The notes beneath the pieces were generated by a model. That model searched no databases, was not told the DNA's origin, and was given only the letters and a program-made list of their open reading frames with translations. Below, piece by piece: positions 17,075 to 26,016 of a DNA stretch of 40,172 nt. The number at the start of each line of letters is the position of its first letter. Within the stretch, counting starts at the first letter, position 1. Source of the DNA: an uncultured Gammaproteobacteria bacterium (GTDB lineage Bacteria > Pseudomonadota > Gammaproteobacteria > GCA-001735895); the NCBI GenBank assembly GCA_913061315.1, contig CAJXUC010000030.1, forward strand, positions 1 to 40,172, read 5' to 3'. A program made the position numbers and the translations under genes.

Positions 17075-18955
17075 ATGAATCTGTTAAATGCAAACAACCT
17101 CTACCATAGTTATGGCGACCAGCCATTGCTGGATATGGCTAATCTCAGCATTGAAGATGGTGAACGCATTTGTCTGGTCGGTAGAAATGGCACCGGTAAA
17201 TCAACCTTATTGAAAATGCTTTCAGGGCAGATCAAACCCGATGAAGGTGAGATCAACAAATCACGAGGTTTACGTGTCGCTGAGCTGAAACAAGAAGTTC
17301 CAGCTAGCATTGAAGGCAGCGTATATGACTGTATTGCATCAGGCATTGGAGAACTCGGTAATGTCATCACTGAATGGCACCACCTGGTACTCCAAGTTGC
17401 GACTGATATATCAGTATTGCCGCGTATGCAAGAGTTGCAAGACATTATTGAAACCAATAACGCGTGGAATTTAGAGAATCGAATTTCAGCCACAGTGTCA
17501 CGACTGAATTTACCCGCCGACACAGAGTTCAACAACCTATCCGGTGGTATGAAACGACGTGTATTACTGGGCATGGCCTTAGTCGCAGAACCAGACCTAC
17601 TCCTGCTAGACGAGCCAACCAACCATCTTGATATTGAATCCATCATTTGGCTCGAAGAGTTTTTACAGCAATTCAAAGGCAGCTTGCTGTTTATTTCTCA
17701 CGATCGTTCGTTTTTAAAATCTCTGTCGACTCGAATTATTGATCTTGATCGGGGTAAGTTAACCAGTTGGCCCGGTAGCTACGAAAGATATCTGGAAGCG
17801 AAGCAAGCTCAACTAGAAGTTGAATCGACCCATAACGCACTTTTTGATAAAAAGCTGGCATTGGAAGAAGTCTGGATTCGTCAAGGTATTAAAGCCAGAC
17901 GAACTCGTAACGAGGGCCGTGTTCGAGCTTTAGAGCAACTGCGTCGCGATCGTTCAGACCGCCGAGAACTTCAGGGTCGAGTGAAACTCGTCACCCAGAA
18001 ATCAGAGAAATCAGGCAAAATAGTTATCAATGCCGAGGCCGTGAAATTCCACTTTCAAGACAAGCCTATCGTCACCGACTTCACTTTTAAGATGTTACGC
18101 GGTGAAAAAATTGGCATCATCGGACCCAACGGCTGTGGAAAATCGACCCTCATTAAACTTTTATTAGGCAAACTAGCCCCACAAGAAGGAGATATCCAGC
18201 TGGGTACCAAGCTTGAGGTAGCCTACTTTGATCAGCACCGTGAAACGCTAGATCTAGAAAAGTCAGTTCGAGACAATTTGGTCGAAAAAGCAGACCATGT
18301 TGAAGTTAATGGTGTTTCAAAACACGTCATTAGCTATCTCAAAGACTTTTTATTTAGCGAAAAGAAAATCAACATGCCGGTTAAAGCACTATCGGGTGGC
18401 GAGCGAAACCGACTCCTACTCGCGCGTTTATTCACTCGCTCGTTTAACTTCCTAGTGATGGACGAACCCACCAACGATTTAGATATGGATACTCTAGAAT
18501 TGCTCGAAGAGTTGCTAGTCGAATTTAAAGGCAGCTTACTACTTGTCAGCCACGACAGAAACTTCATCGATAACACGGTAACAAGCACGTTAGTGTTTGA
18601 AGGCGAAGGCAAGGTTAACGAATATGTGGGCGGTTACGTCGACTGGATAAGGCAGCGAACGACAACGACTGAATCCCCTCAGGCAATCAACAGTAAGGTC
18701 AAGTCAAAAAATAAACCTGTTCAAGCGCCAAAACCAAAAGCCAAGTTGAATGCTGCGGATGAAAAGGCGCTCCGTCTACTCCCCGTCAAAATAGAAAAGC
18801 TTGAAAAACAAATCGAAGCAATGCATCAACAATTTGCAGCACCCGGCTTTTATGACCAGGACAGTACTGTTACTCAGCCGTTACAGCAACAACTATCAGA
18901 ACACGAAGGGTCACTCCAAGCGCTCTATGAGCAGTGGGAAAAGCTAGACCCGTAA
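17075..18955 (+). CDS. uup: ABC-F family ATPase Uup
   Basis: Duplicated ABC ATPase without membrane domains, 626 residues. The first cassette has GRNGTGKST (36-44), LSGGM near 155 and LLLLDEPTNHLD. The second has GPNGCGKST (about 350-358), LSGGER near 439 and LVMDEPTNDLD. The linker contains EEVWIRQGIKARRTRNEGRV, which is characteristic of Uup. Residues about 550-626 form a basic linker and a C-terminal helical hairpin, the Uup C-terminal DNA- or RNA-binding domain. ABC-F proteins act on ribosomes, and Uup also affects DNA branch handling and transposon excision in E. coli. It appears monocistronic. Confidence 0.94.
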   Translation: MNLLNANNLYHSYGDQPLLDMANLSIEDGERICLVGRNGTGKSTLLKMLSGQIKPDEGEINKSRGLRVAELKQEVPASIEGSVYDCIASGIGELGNVITEWHHLVLQVATDISVLPRMQELQDIIETNNAWNLENRISATVSRLNLPADTEFNNLSGGMKRRVLLGMALVAEPDLLLLDEPTNHLDIESIIWLEEFLQQFKGSLLFISHDRSFLKSLSTRIIDLDRGKLTSWPGSYERYLEAKQAQLEVESTHNALFDKKLALEEVWIRQGIKARRTRNEGRVRALEQLRRDRSDRRELQGRVKLVTQKSEKSGKIVINAEAVKFHFQDKPIVTDFTFKMLRGEKIGIIGPNGCGKSTLIKLLLGKLAPQEGDIQLGTKLEVAYFDQHRETLDLEKSVRDNLVEKADHVEVNGVSKHVISYLKDFLFSEKKINMPVKALSGGERNRLLLARLFTRSFNFLVMDEPTNDLDMDTLELLEELLVEFKGSLLLVSHDRNFIDNTVTSTLVFEGEGKVNEYVGGYVDWIRQRTTTTESPQAINSKVKSKNKPVQAPKPKAKLNAADEKALRLLPVKIEKLEKQIEAMHQQFAAPGFYDQDSTVTQPLQQQLSEHEGSLQALYEQWEKLDP

Positions 18956-19243
18956 AGGGTAGGGTTCAGACTAATTTAGACGCTCAATCAAAAGGGAATG
19001 ATCTCAGGGCAATGGTGCTTTGAGTCCATTTTTTTGCGGCTACTTTGAACATAGAGGGTTGGTGAGAGGCCTTTACTCGTCGTTAGCCCAATAATAATTA
19101 ATTTGACTGACCCGAGTGCTTAAATTCTTGTCCTTTTTGATTGCCAACACCGTCAGCGATGACTGGGTACTCGGTAAAACTATTTAAACTTTAAAGCAAT
19201 GAAATGATATGATTAAGGCATTATAGAGGATTAGATTAGAACA

Positions 19244-20581
19244 GTGAGTAACCAAGAATCGAGCCAATACAACTTAACAACTATTCCCCGTAGTCAACAC
19301 CAGCTATCCAGAAAGCAAATCTCTGAGGCTGCGTTAAAAGTTTTATATCGGCTATCAAGTGAAGGCTATCGAGCCTGCCTAGTAGGTGGTGGTGTACGTG
19401 ACCTGTTGCTAGAAAAAAAGCCTAAAGATTTTGATATAGCCACCGACGCAACACCTGAACAAATCCATGGCTTATTTCGTAATAGTCGCATTATTGGCCG
19501 CCGTTTTCGTTTGGTCCATATTCGTTATGGCCGAGAGGTTATCGAGGTCGCCACTTTTAGAAGTCATACGGATGACTCACCTAAAAACGAATTGAGCTCC
19601 GAAGGCCGTATCCTTAGAGACAATACTTTTGGTGATATTGAAGATGATGCTTTACGCCGTGATTTCACTGTAAATGCCATGTATTACGATATTGATGGCT
19701 ACTCAGTACTCGACTATGCGAATGGTTTAGCTGATATTGAAGCACGCATCCTTCGATTAATTGGCGACCCTGCAACCCGCTACCAAGAAGATCCAGTTAG
19801 AATGCTTCGTGCGGTTCGTTTTGCGGCCAAACTCGATTTTGAAATTGAAACGTCGGCAGCTGAGGCAATATTTCAATGTGGTCCGCTGCTCACGGGCATT
19901 CCGGCTGCGCGCTTGTTTGATGAAACTGTTAAGTTATTTCACAGTGGCAAAGCAACTCGTGTGCTTGAACTATTGCGGACGTATAATTTACTTCAATATT
20001 TATTTCCAGCGCTTGACGAAATACTGATCGCAGAACCCTCTGAATTAATGCTCGATTTTATTGACCAAGCCCTCGTCAATACCGATGCCCGTATTAACAA
20101 TGAACTTCATGTTTCACCTGCTTTTATCTTTGCCAGTTTGCTTTGGCCCGCAGTGCATAAACAGGCACAAGAAATCCAATCAGATCAATTGAAAATGGTT
20201 CCTGCGTTGTTCCAAGCCGGTGGCGATGTTATGAGCCGGCAAATAAAGCATATTTCAATACCGCGTCGTTATAGTCAAATGGCGAAAGACATTTGGACCA
20301 ACCAGCCAAAATTTCACCGGACTCAAGGCAAACAACCCTCAAGACTACATGGGCACCCTAGTTTTCGGGCTGCTTATGATTTTATGTGTCTGCAAACTAT
20401 GGTTGGTTTAATGCCATCCCACCTTTGTCATTGGTGGACTGAATTCCAAAAGAACAATACTGCTCCCGTTATCGAACGCCAAGCAGCAGAATACACAAAG
20501 CCTCGACCACGCCGACGACGAAAACCTGTTACCCAATCGGGAAATAGCCATTCAAACAATACTAAACCGAATGAAAGCTGA
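19244..20581 (+). CDS. pcnB: Poly(A) polymerase I
   Basis: Nucleotidyltransferase that adds 3' poly(A) tails to RNA and promotes its decay. The protein has 445 residues. The catalytic core shows GGGVRDLLL (48-56), the metal-binding DFDIA (D62 and D64), RLVHIRYGREVIEVATFR, RRDFTVNAMYYD and the RYQEDPVRMLRAVRFAAKLD helix. The C-terminus is strongly basic (KPRPRRRRKP), as in E. coli PAP I, which distinguishes it from CCA-adding enzymes. The start is GTG 19244, and the only Shine-Dalgarno-like element (AGAGGA) is about 13 bases away, so translation should be weak. A -10-like TATGAT lies at 19208-19213. It is the first gene of the pcnB-folK-dNK-panB-panC operon, and its 3' end overlaps folK by 11 nt. 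Confidence 0.95.
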   Translation: MSNQESSQYNLTTIPRSQHQLSRKQISEAALKVLYRLSSEGYRACLVGGGVRDLLLEKKPKDFDIATDATPEQIHGLFRNSRIIGRRFRLVHIRYGREVIEVATFRSHTDDSPKNELSSEGRILRDNTFGDIEDDALRRDFTVNAMYYDIDGYSVLDYANGLADIEARILRLIGDPATRYQEDPVRMLRAVRFAAKLDFEIETSAAEAIFQCGPLLTGIPAARLFDETVKLFHSGKATRVLELLRTYNLLQYLFPALDEILIAEPSELMLDFIDQALVNTDARINNELHVSPAFIFASLLWPAVHKQAQEIQSDQLKMVPALFQAGGDVMSRQIKHISIPRRYSQMAKDIWTNQPKFHRTQGKQPSRLHGHPSFRAAYDFMCLQTMVGLMPSHLCHWWTEFQKNNTAPVIERQAAEYTKPRPRRRRKPVTQSGNSHSNNTKPNES

Positions 20582-21086
20582 GCTAGTCTATGTCGGTATC
20601 GGCAGTAACATCGGTGATTCGATTACCATAGCAACAGACGCAATCAACCGAATGAGGGATATTCAAGACTGCACATTGGTTCAGCAATCATCGCTTTATC
20701 GGTCTGAACCTGTCAGTGATATACCTCAGGATGATTATATTAATGCCGTTGCGCTGATAGAAACAACGCTGGAACCAATGCCGATGCTGCGTGAACTCCA
20801 AGCCATCGAACAGGCGTTTAATCGACAGCGGGACCCCGCATTACACTGGGCACCTAGAACTCTCGACCTCGATATTATATTATTTGGACAGCGTGTAATG
20901 AACGATCCATATTTGAACGTACCCCATCATGAGATGGCTAATCGACTCTTTGTCTTGACGCCCATGCTTGAAATATCAGGTGAGCAACTCATTCCTGGAT
21001 TAGGCAGCTTGCAATATTTAATCAATAAGGCGCCATCGATTCAGTTGAATAAGATCGACGTGATACCTAACAACCCAACCAGATAG
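20571..21086 (+). CDS. folK: HPPK, 2-amino-4-hydroxy-6-hydroxymethyldihydropteridine pyrophosphokinase
   Basis: Transfers pyrophosphate from ATP to 6-hydroxymethyl-dihydropterin in folate synthesis. The protein has 171 residues. Diagnostic parts are VYVGIGSNIGDS at the N-terminus, SSLYRSEPV, and the HPPK signature RQRDPALHWAPRTLDLDIIL. The N-terminal ATG overlaps the end of pcnB by 11 nt, implying coupled translation, and the next gene starts 1 base after its stop. Confidence 0.96.
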   Translation: MKAELVYVGIGSNIGDSITIATDAINRMRDIQDCTLVQQSSLYRSEPVSDIPQDDYINAVALIETTLEPMPMLRELQAIEQAFNRQRDPALHWAPRTLDLDIILFGQRVMNDPYLNVPHHEMANRLFVLTPMLEISGEQLIPGLGSLQYLINKAPSIQLNKIDVIPNNPTR

Positions 21087-21087
21087 A

Positions 21088-21735
21088 ATGCTAAATCACC
21101 ATCGATATATTGTAGTGGAAGGCCCCATTGGTGTCGGTAAAACGACTTTGGTCAAAAAATTGGCTCAAACATTCGGCTCGGGTTTAATGCTTGAAAAAGT
21201 AGACGACAATCCGTTTATTGCGCAGTTTTATAAAAATCCAGCTCGTTATGCTCTATCAACTCAGCTCTCTTTTTTATTACAACGAGCCGAACAAGTTCAA
21301 AATTTCCGTCAAATTGATTTATTTCAAAATGCACACATTGCTGACTTCCTGATCGATAAAGACCCTCTTTTTGCTGAACTGACACTCACTCCAGACGAAT
21401 TGAAACTCTACCAAGACATTTATCAGCGGCTAACGATTGATGCCCCACGGCCTGATTTAGTTATTTATTTACAGGCGCCCGTTGAAGTACTGCAATCACG
21501 TATAGCGATCCGAAACCGATCCTATGAAAAACCCATCACCCTAGATTACCTGTCGAAGCTATCAAATGCCTACACTCAGTTTTTTCATAATTACGATGAA
21601 AAAACACTACTTACCGTAAACACTCAATCAATTGATTTGATTAATAATGATGCCGATTACGATGCGTTGATCGATGAAATCAATCAAGTACAGTCTGGAC
21701 GTCATTATTATAATCAGTCATCATTTCCGTATTAG
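21088..21735 (+). CDS. Deoxynucleoside kinase (dNK family)
   Basis: Deoxyadenosine/deoxyguanosine-type kinase of 215 residues that phosphorylates salvaged deoxynucleosides. It has the P-loop EGPIGVGKTT (11-20), the LQRAEQ and DFLIDKDPLF segments, the substrate-binding PRPDLVIYLQAPVEVL region and a lid with RIAIRNRSYEK. Preference for dA, dG or dC cannot be told from sequence alone. In many gammaproteobacteria such a gene sits between folK and panB, as here. The intergenic distance to folK is 1 base. Confidence 0.9.
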   Translation: MLNHHRYIVVEGPIGVGKTTLVKKLAQTFGSGLMLEKVDDNPFIAQFYKNPARYALSTQLSFLLQRAEQVQNFRQIDLFQNAHIADFLIDKDPLFAELTLTPDELKLYQDIYQRLTIDAPRPDLVIYLQAPVEVLQSRIAIRNRSYEKPITLDYLSKLSNAYTQFFHNYDEKTLLTVNTQSIDLINNDADYDALIDEINQVQSGRHYYNQSSFPY

Positions 21736-21750
21736 TTGGAATGAACTCTT

Positions 21751-22569
21751 ATGTATATACCTCGACCACTTAATAACAAAATTACTGTTCCTCACCTTAA
21801 AAAGCTTAAGCAACAAGGTGAAAAGTTTGCCTGCCTCACCGCCTACGACTACAGCTTTGGCAAGGTGGTAGAACAATGCGGGGTAGAGGTGGTATTAGTG
21901 GGCGACTCATTAGGCATGGTTATTCAGGGACACGACACGACCATTCCAGTGACTTTAGATGATATTAAATACCATGCTCGAGCGGTTAATGCAGCACTAG
22001 ATAATGCAATGTTAATGGTCGATATGCCGTTTGGCTCACTCAACTCACCTCAGCAGGCGCTCGACAATGCCAGTGATGTATTAAAAGCCACGCAAGCGCA
22101 AGTGGTGAAACTTGAAGGGGGCATCACTCAAATAAAAACCGTCGAAATGCTCTGTAGTTATGGCATTGCAAGCTGTGCCCATCTTGGGCTTCAACCACAA
22201 CAGGTTCATAAGATGGGTGGTTACCGGGTACAGGGTAAAACCAAAAATAGTGCTGATCAAATGCTCGCCACTGCCTGCGACTTAGAACAAGCCGGTGCCG
22301 ACCTATTACTACTTGAATGTGTTCCAGCCACCTTAGCCACCCTCATTACTAAAACTCTCGAAATACCCGTCATTGGTATTGGTGCAGGAACTGACGTGGA
22401 TGGCCAAATTCTAGTTTTACACGACATACTCAATGTCACCAGTGGTAAAAAACCCAAGTTTTCAAAAAACTTTATGCAAGGCCAACCGAGCATTCAGGCG
22501 GCGATTAGTCGCTATGTTCATGAAGTGAAACGGGGTCAATTTCCTGATCAATCACACTGTTTTGCATAA
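21751..22569 (+). CDS. panB: Ketopantoate hydroxymethyltransferase
   Basis: First step of pantothenate synthesis: adds a hydroxymethyl group from 5,10-methylene-THF to 2-oxoisovalerate. The protein has 272 residues. The core includes KFACLTAYDYSFGKVVEQ, VGDSLGMVIQGHDTTIPV, the VKLEGG motif, MGGYRVQGKT and the metal/glutamate region LLLECVPATLA followed by IGIGAGTDVDGQILVLHD. It lies 15 bases after the dNK gene and 17 bases before panC. Confidence 0.97.
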   Translation: MYIPRPLNNKITVPHLKKLKQQGEKFACLTAYDYSFGKVVEQCGVEVVLVGDSLGMVIQGHDTTIPVTLDDIKYHARAVNAALDNAMLMVDMPFGSLNSPQQALDNASDVLKATQAQVVKLEGGITQIKTVEMLCSYGIASCAHLGLQPQQVHKMGGYRVQGKTKNSADQMLATACDLEQAGADLLLLECVPATLATLITKTLEIPVIGIGAGTDVDGQILVLHDILNVTSGKKPKFSKNFMQGQPSIQAAISRYVHEVKRGQFPDQSHCFA

Positions 22570-22586
22570 TAGTCGGGTAGCCCAAC

Positions 22587-23438
22587 ATGTACCAAGCTAG
22601 TTCAGTTGCAGAAATACGTCAATATGCACAACACTGGAAGGACAATGCTCAATCGATTGCGTTCATTCCAACTATGGGTAACCTACATCAAGGCCATTTA
22701 TCCTTAATTGAAAAAGGCCAATCGCTCTGTGATCGCACCATTTGTAGTATCTTCGTCAACCCGATGCAGTTTGGGCCAAACGAGGATTTCAACCATTATC
22801 CACGCACACTAGAGCGTGACATTGAACAACTAGAAACCATTGGGTGTGATCTAGTCTATATGCCAACGGCCTCTGAACTTTATCCCAACGGACTTGACCA
22901 AATCAGTCAGATTTTGGTCACCGATCTTACGGAGTCCTACGAAGCGGCGCATCGGCCAGGTCACTTCACGGGGGTAGCGACTATCGTTTTAAAGCTCTTC
23001 AATATCGTTAAACCTAACATTTCTGTCTTTGGCAAAAAGGATTACCAACAATATCAAGTCATTCGAAAAATGGTGCGGGATTTAGATCTCGAAGTTGAAA
23101 TCATCGGACAGGAAACAACCCGAGAAGCGAACGGACTGGCCACAAGTTCTCGTAATCAATATTTAACCGAAACGGATACGTCACAAGCGGCTTTGATATA
23201 CAAAACATTGAAGACGACTGCCGCGTTAATTTTACAAGGAGAACGACGCTTTAATCAGCTTGAGGAGCAAGCTAAAGTTCAACTCAACCAAGCGGGTTTT
23301 GACACTGACTATTTTTCGATCTGCAACGCCGAAACCTTAAAACCAGCAAGTTCTAAAGATAGAAAACTCGTCATTTTAGTGACTGCTGGGCTCGGTCAAA
23401 CTCGACTACTGGACAATATTGAAATAGATCTTTGGTAA
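22587..23438 (+). CDS. panC: Pantothenate synthetase
   Basis: ATP-dependent ligase joining pantoate and beta-alanine. The protein has 283 residues. The HIGH-like nucleotide motif is in PTMGNLHQGHLSLI (about 28-41), followed by SIFVNPMQFGPNEDF, HRPGHFTGVATIVLKLFN, FGKKDYQQ and the KMSKS-like SSRNQYLT. It is the last gene of the pcnB operon; panD is not in the window. Its stop is 31 bases from the convergent WYL regulator stop, with no clear terminator between. Confidence 0.97.
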   Translation: MYQASSVAEIRQYAQHWKDNAQSIAFIPTMGNLHQGHLSLIEKGQSLCDRTICSIFVNPMQFGPNEDFNHYPRTLERDIEQLETIGCDLVYMPTASELYPNGLDQISQILVTDLTESYEAAHRPGHFTGVATIVLKLFNIVKPNISVFGKKDYQQYQVIRKMVRDLDLEVEIIGQETTREANGLATSSRNQYLTETDTSQAALIYKTLKTTAALILQGERRFNQLEEQAKVQLNQAGFDTDYFSICNAETLKPASSKDRKLVILVTAGLGQTRLLDNIEIDLW

Positions 23439-23469
23439 GTTATTTACAAATTAAATTTTTATGTAACAA

Positions 23470-24444
23470 CTAACTCTGATACAACATCCCCAAACTTGAA
23501 ATCGCTTCTAATATTTTATTGCGCAGCTTAAGTGGTTCAAGCACCTCAACTTGTGCGCCGTATTTTAGTATATCCATTAGCAATTCAGTGTCTTGGCTAT
23601 AGGGTACTCGAAGTATAAAATACCCTTTGTCGTCATACTCACTCGTTTGCTCTGGGTGCCACAGCTCATGGGAGACCCAACGCGCAAGCTTTGGACTAAA
23701 GCGCAGAACAGCTTGCTCTGTATCGACTCCTGAAAAAATACCGTAACCACTTGCAAATGTACTATTGAGTTCGTTCTCATCAATATTTATCGCTGGTTGT
23801 AACATTATTTCTAATTGACGAATGGCATCGACAGAGAAGCTACGCAAACCCTCTCTGAGGTGACACCAGGCATCTAAATACCAGCTGTCTCGGTAGTGAG
23901 TCAGCCTTTGTGGTGATATTTCTCTGCTGGTATCACTGTCGTTCTGGCGATTATGATAGGTCATTATCAACCGCTTACGGTTGAGCAAAGCTTGACTAAT
24001 GGCTTGAAAATGCTGGGGGCTCATTGGCTTTGCTGTGGCAGGCAGAATACGAATACGTTTGGCAATTTCGTCGGGGCTATGGTCACTCTTGTCTAGCAAC
24101 ATTCTGATTCGGGAACGCAGCGGCTTAATATGGCTTGTTAACATACCGGGCTGAAGACTTTCAAGTAAAGCGTCCATGGTGAGCAATGCTTGAATCTCGC
24201 CCGTGCTAAACCATAGTCCAGGTAACTGGTATTGACTTGATTCAACTTCACTTTGGTCATAACAATAAGCGTTTAGATCTCGGTTCCATACAATGGGCGC
24301 TGCAAGTCTGTCGCGCATGTACTCGAGATCTCGCTTAAAGGTGGCTAAAGATATCTCCAAGGCCTGTAAGAACTGATCTCGCGTGACGTTGATCTGATTA
24401 CAGAGCATTTGATCAATAATATGAAAACGTTCGGTTCTATCCAC
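23470..24444 (-). CDS. WYL-domain transcriptional regulator
   Basis: Cytoplasmic regulator of 324 residues. Residues 1-60 look like an HTH_11-type helix-turn-helix (ALEISLATFKRDLEYMRDRL). The WYL domain spans roughly 150-240 with the motif in LTHYRDSWYLDAWCHLREGLR and the FSVDAIRQL stretch. A C-terminal WCX-like part follows (FSPKLARWVSHELWHPEQ). The ligand and targets are unknown. It is divergently placed from the cupin-like gene (105 bases between starts), so regulation of that neighbour is possible but unproven. Confidence 0.9.
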   Translation of the reverse strand: MDRTERFHIIDQMLCNQINVTRDQFLQALEISLATFKRDLEYMRDRLAAPIVWNRDLNAYCYDQSEVESSQYQLPGLWFSTGEIQALLTMDALLESLQPGMLTSHIKPLRSRIRMLLDKSDHSPDEIAKRIRILPATAKPMSPQHFQAISQALLNRKRLIMTYHNRQNDSDTSREISPQRLTHYRDSWYLDAWCHLREGLRSFSVDAIRQLEIMLQPAINIDENELNSTFASGYGIFSGVDTEQAVLRFSPKLARWVSHELWHPEQTSEYDDKGYFILRVPYSQDTELLMDILKYGAQVEVLEPLKLRNKILEAISSLGMLYQS

Positions 24445-24549
24445 TATAGACTCGCCTTCTTTATGTTTTTTGAAGTTTCTAGATGCTAGCTCACCTTATG
24501 AGCCAGTAAGCCATGATAATAGCACCACACACGAAATCAAGGCGCATTT

Positions 24550-25080
24550 ATGTCTATTATCAATCGAATTCTGTTTAAGCTGTCTGCTTATTGTCGTTGC
24601 CGCATTATCAATGGTCCAGATAAAGCACCATATCTTGAACGTTATCACTTACTTCGGCTTCCATTTGGTTGCCAGATATATTTACATCGATTCATCGCTA
24701 GCGATCCCGGACGTGGCTTACACAATCACCCATGGCAATCGGCCTGCTCTTTATTGCTTTCAGGACGATACGAGGAGATTCGAATGGCAGATGCTAGAAA
24801 CGATAATCAGCTATGCAGTGAGATAATTGAGGCTGGCAGCTTCAATTGGATTAACGGTAGGGAGTTTCATCGGATCAACCTAATTGATGATATCGAATGC
24901 TGGACATTGTTTATACACGGCGTAAAAGGCAAGTCCTGGGGTTTTTTAGAACAAAATCAACAGCAGTATGCGTTTCATGATCATCAACAGTTACTCAACC
25001 AACCGTCTAACTCACAGTGGTGGAAAACAGTCGCGAAGCCTAGCCAATGCCCGTCCATGCGGAAGCCCTTAAACCATTAA
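24550..25080 (+). CDS. Cupin-like hypothetical protein
   Basis: 176-residue cytoplasmic protein. The region YLERYHLLRLPFGCQIYLHR, then SDPGRGLHNHPWQSACSLLLSGRYEE and later the NGREFHRINL motif, has the HxH...E...H spacing of a metal-binding cupin (LHNHPW; the second-half His in FHRI). ECWTLFIHGVKGKSWGF matches a recurrent uncharacterised family. The start has AAGGCG 6 bases before ATG 24550. Function is unknown. A frame running from 24470 on the same strand overlaps it and is discarded because it lacks these motifs. Confidence 0.75.
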   Translation: MSIINRILFKLSAYCRCRIINGPDKAPYLERYHLLRLPFGCQIYLHRFIASDPGRGLHNHPWQSACSLLLSGRYEEIRMADARNDNQLCSEIIEAGSFNWINGREFHRINLIDDIECWTLFIHGVKGKSWGFLEQNQQQYAFHDHQQLLNQPSNSQWWKTVAKPSQCPSMRKPLNH

Positions 25081-25134
25081 GCCCAAGTACATTAGGCTGT
25101 ACCTGTGCTTAATAGAGTCAGCAATCACTGCTGG

Positions 25135-25983
25135 TCACTTTAAGTGCTTGGCGTGAAACTCGAAGTGGTCAGCCAGAAAGCTGGAAATAAAATGGTAACT
25201 GTGATCATAGCCAGGCTGTATACGAACTGTACAAGGTTGTCCCTTTGCATCACAGGCAGTCTTGAAATTATCCGGTAACAGTTGGCCTTGGTGTAAAAAC
25301 TCGTCAGCCCCACCCTGATCAATCAATATATCGGCCACTGTCGCACCACCATTCACTAGGCAAGTGGCATCGTAAGCTTGCCAATCTGATTCGTTCTCCC
25401 CAAGATACAACCCAAAACAACCTTTACCCCAGTCACAATTAACGGGGTTAGCAATCGGCGCAAATGCCGACACTGATCGATATGCACCTGGATTTTTTAA
25501 ACCACAAATGAGAGCACCATGGCCACCCATAGAGTGCCCACTTACCGATTTAATACCCGCTAATAAGGGCAGGTTCGCTTCAACCAGTTTAGGTAGTTCA
25601 TTCACCACATAGTCATACATTTGATAATGAGTTGACCAGGGCGCTTCGGTTGCATTCACGTAAAAACCAGCACCATGACCAAGGTCATAACGGTCGGGTT
25701 TATCGTCAACTTTTTCACCCCGCGGGCTGGTATCAGGAAATACAATGGCAATGCCCTGTTCTGCAGCATAACGCTGAGCGCCCGCTTTAGTTCGTGCATT
25801 GTCATCATTGCAGGTCAACCCTGACAGCCAGTAGAGAGTCGGTACTTTTCCATTCTCAGCCTGGGGTGGCAAGAATACAGAAAACGTCATTTCACATTGA
25901 TTGACGCTTGAATCATGGCTATAACGGTTTAAATAACCACCACTTTCTTTAACACTTTCGATTTCTTTCATGTTCGTCTTCAC
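25135..25983 (-). CDS. fghA: S-formylglutathione hydrolase
   Basis: Serine hydrolase that converts S-formylglutathione to formate and glutathione, the second step of glutathione-dependent formaldehyde removal. The protein has 282 residues. The alpha/beta-hydrolase parts are PTLYWLSGLTCNDDN, DTSPRG, the nucleophile elbow SGHSMGGHGAL and the C-terminal GYDHSYHFISSFLADH. The start may be GTG 25983 or ATG 25971; the latter gives 278 residues, closer to the usual length. It lies 33 bases downstream of the adhC stop on the same strand, forming a two-gene operon. Confidence 0.96.
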   Translation of the reverse strand: MKTNMKEIESVKESGGYLNRYSHDSSVNQCEMTFSVFLPPQAENGKVPTLYWLSGLTCNDDNARTKAGAQRYAAEQGIAIVFPDTSPRGEKVDDKPDRYDLGHGAGFYVNATEAPWSTHYQMYDYVVNELPKLVEANLPLLAGIKSVSGHSMGGHGALICGLKNPGAYRSVSAFAPIANPVNCDWGKGCFGLYLGENESDWQAYDATCLVNGGATVADILIDQGGADEFLHQGQLLPDNFKTACDAKGQPCTVRIQPGYDHSYHFISSFLADHFEFHAKHLK

Positions 25984-26016
25984 TTCTCTAAAGTCTAATT
26001 TTACAAAACGGTTAGT

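Noticed and set aside
17110..17676. 188-codon minus-strand frame opposite the first ATPase cassette of uup.
   Set aside because: It is antisense to a strongly conserved gene, Ser/Arg-rich and without family motifs.
18956..19243. 288-base gap before pcnB, scanned for a relic or small RNA; a 30-codon minus-strand open stretch was seen.
   Set aside because: The stretch has no recognisable homology and no lesions pattern pointing to a former gene.
24470..24826. 118-codon + frame overlapping the cupin-like gene.
   Set aside because: It lacks conserved motifs and a good ribosome binding site, while the overlapping frame from 24550 has clear cupin-like features.
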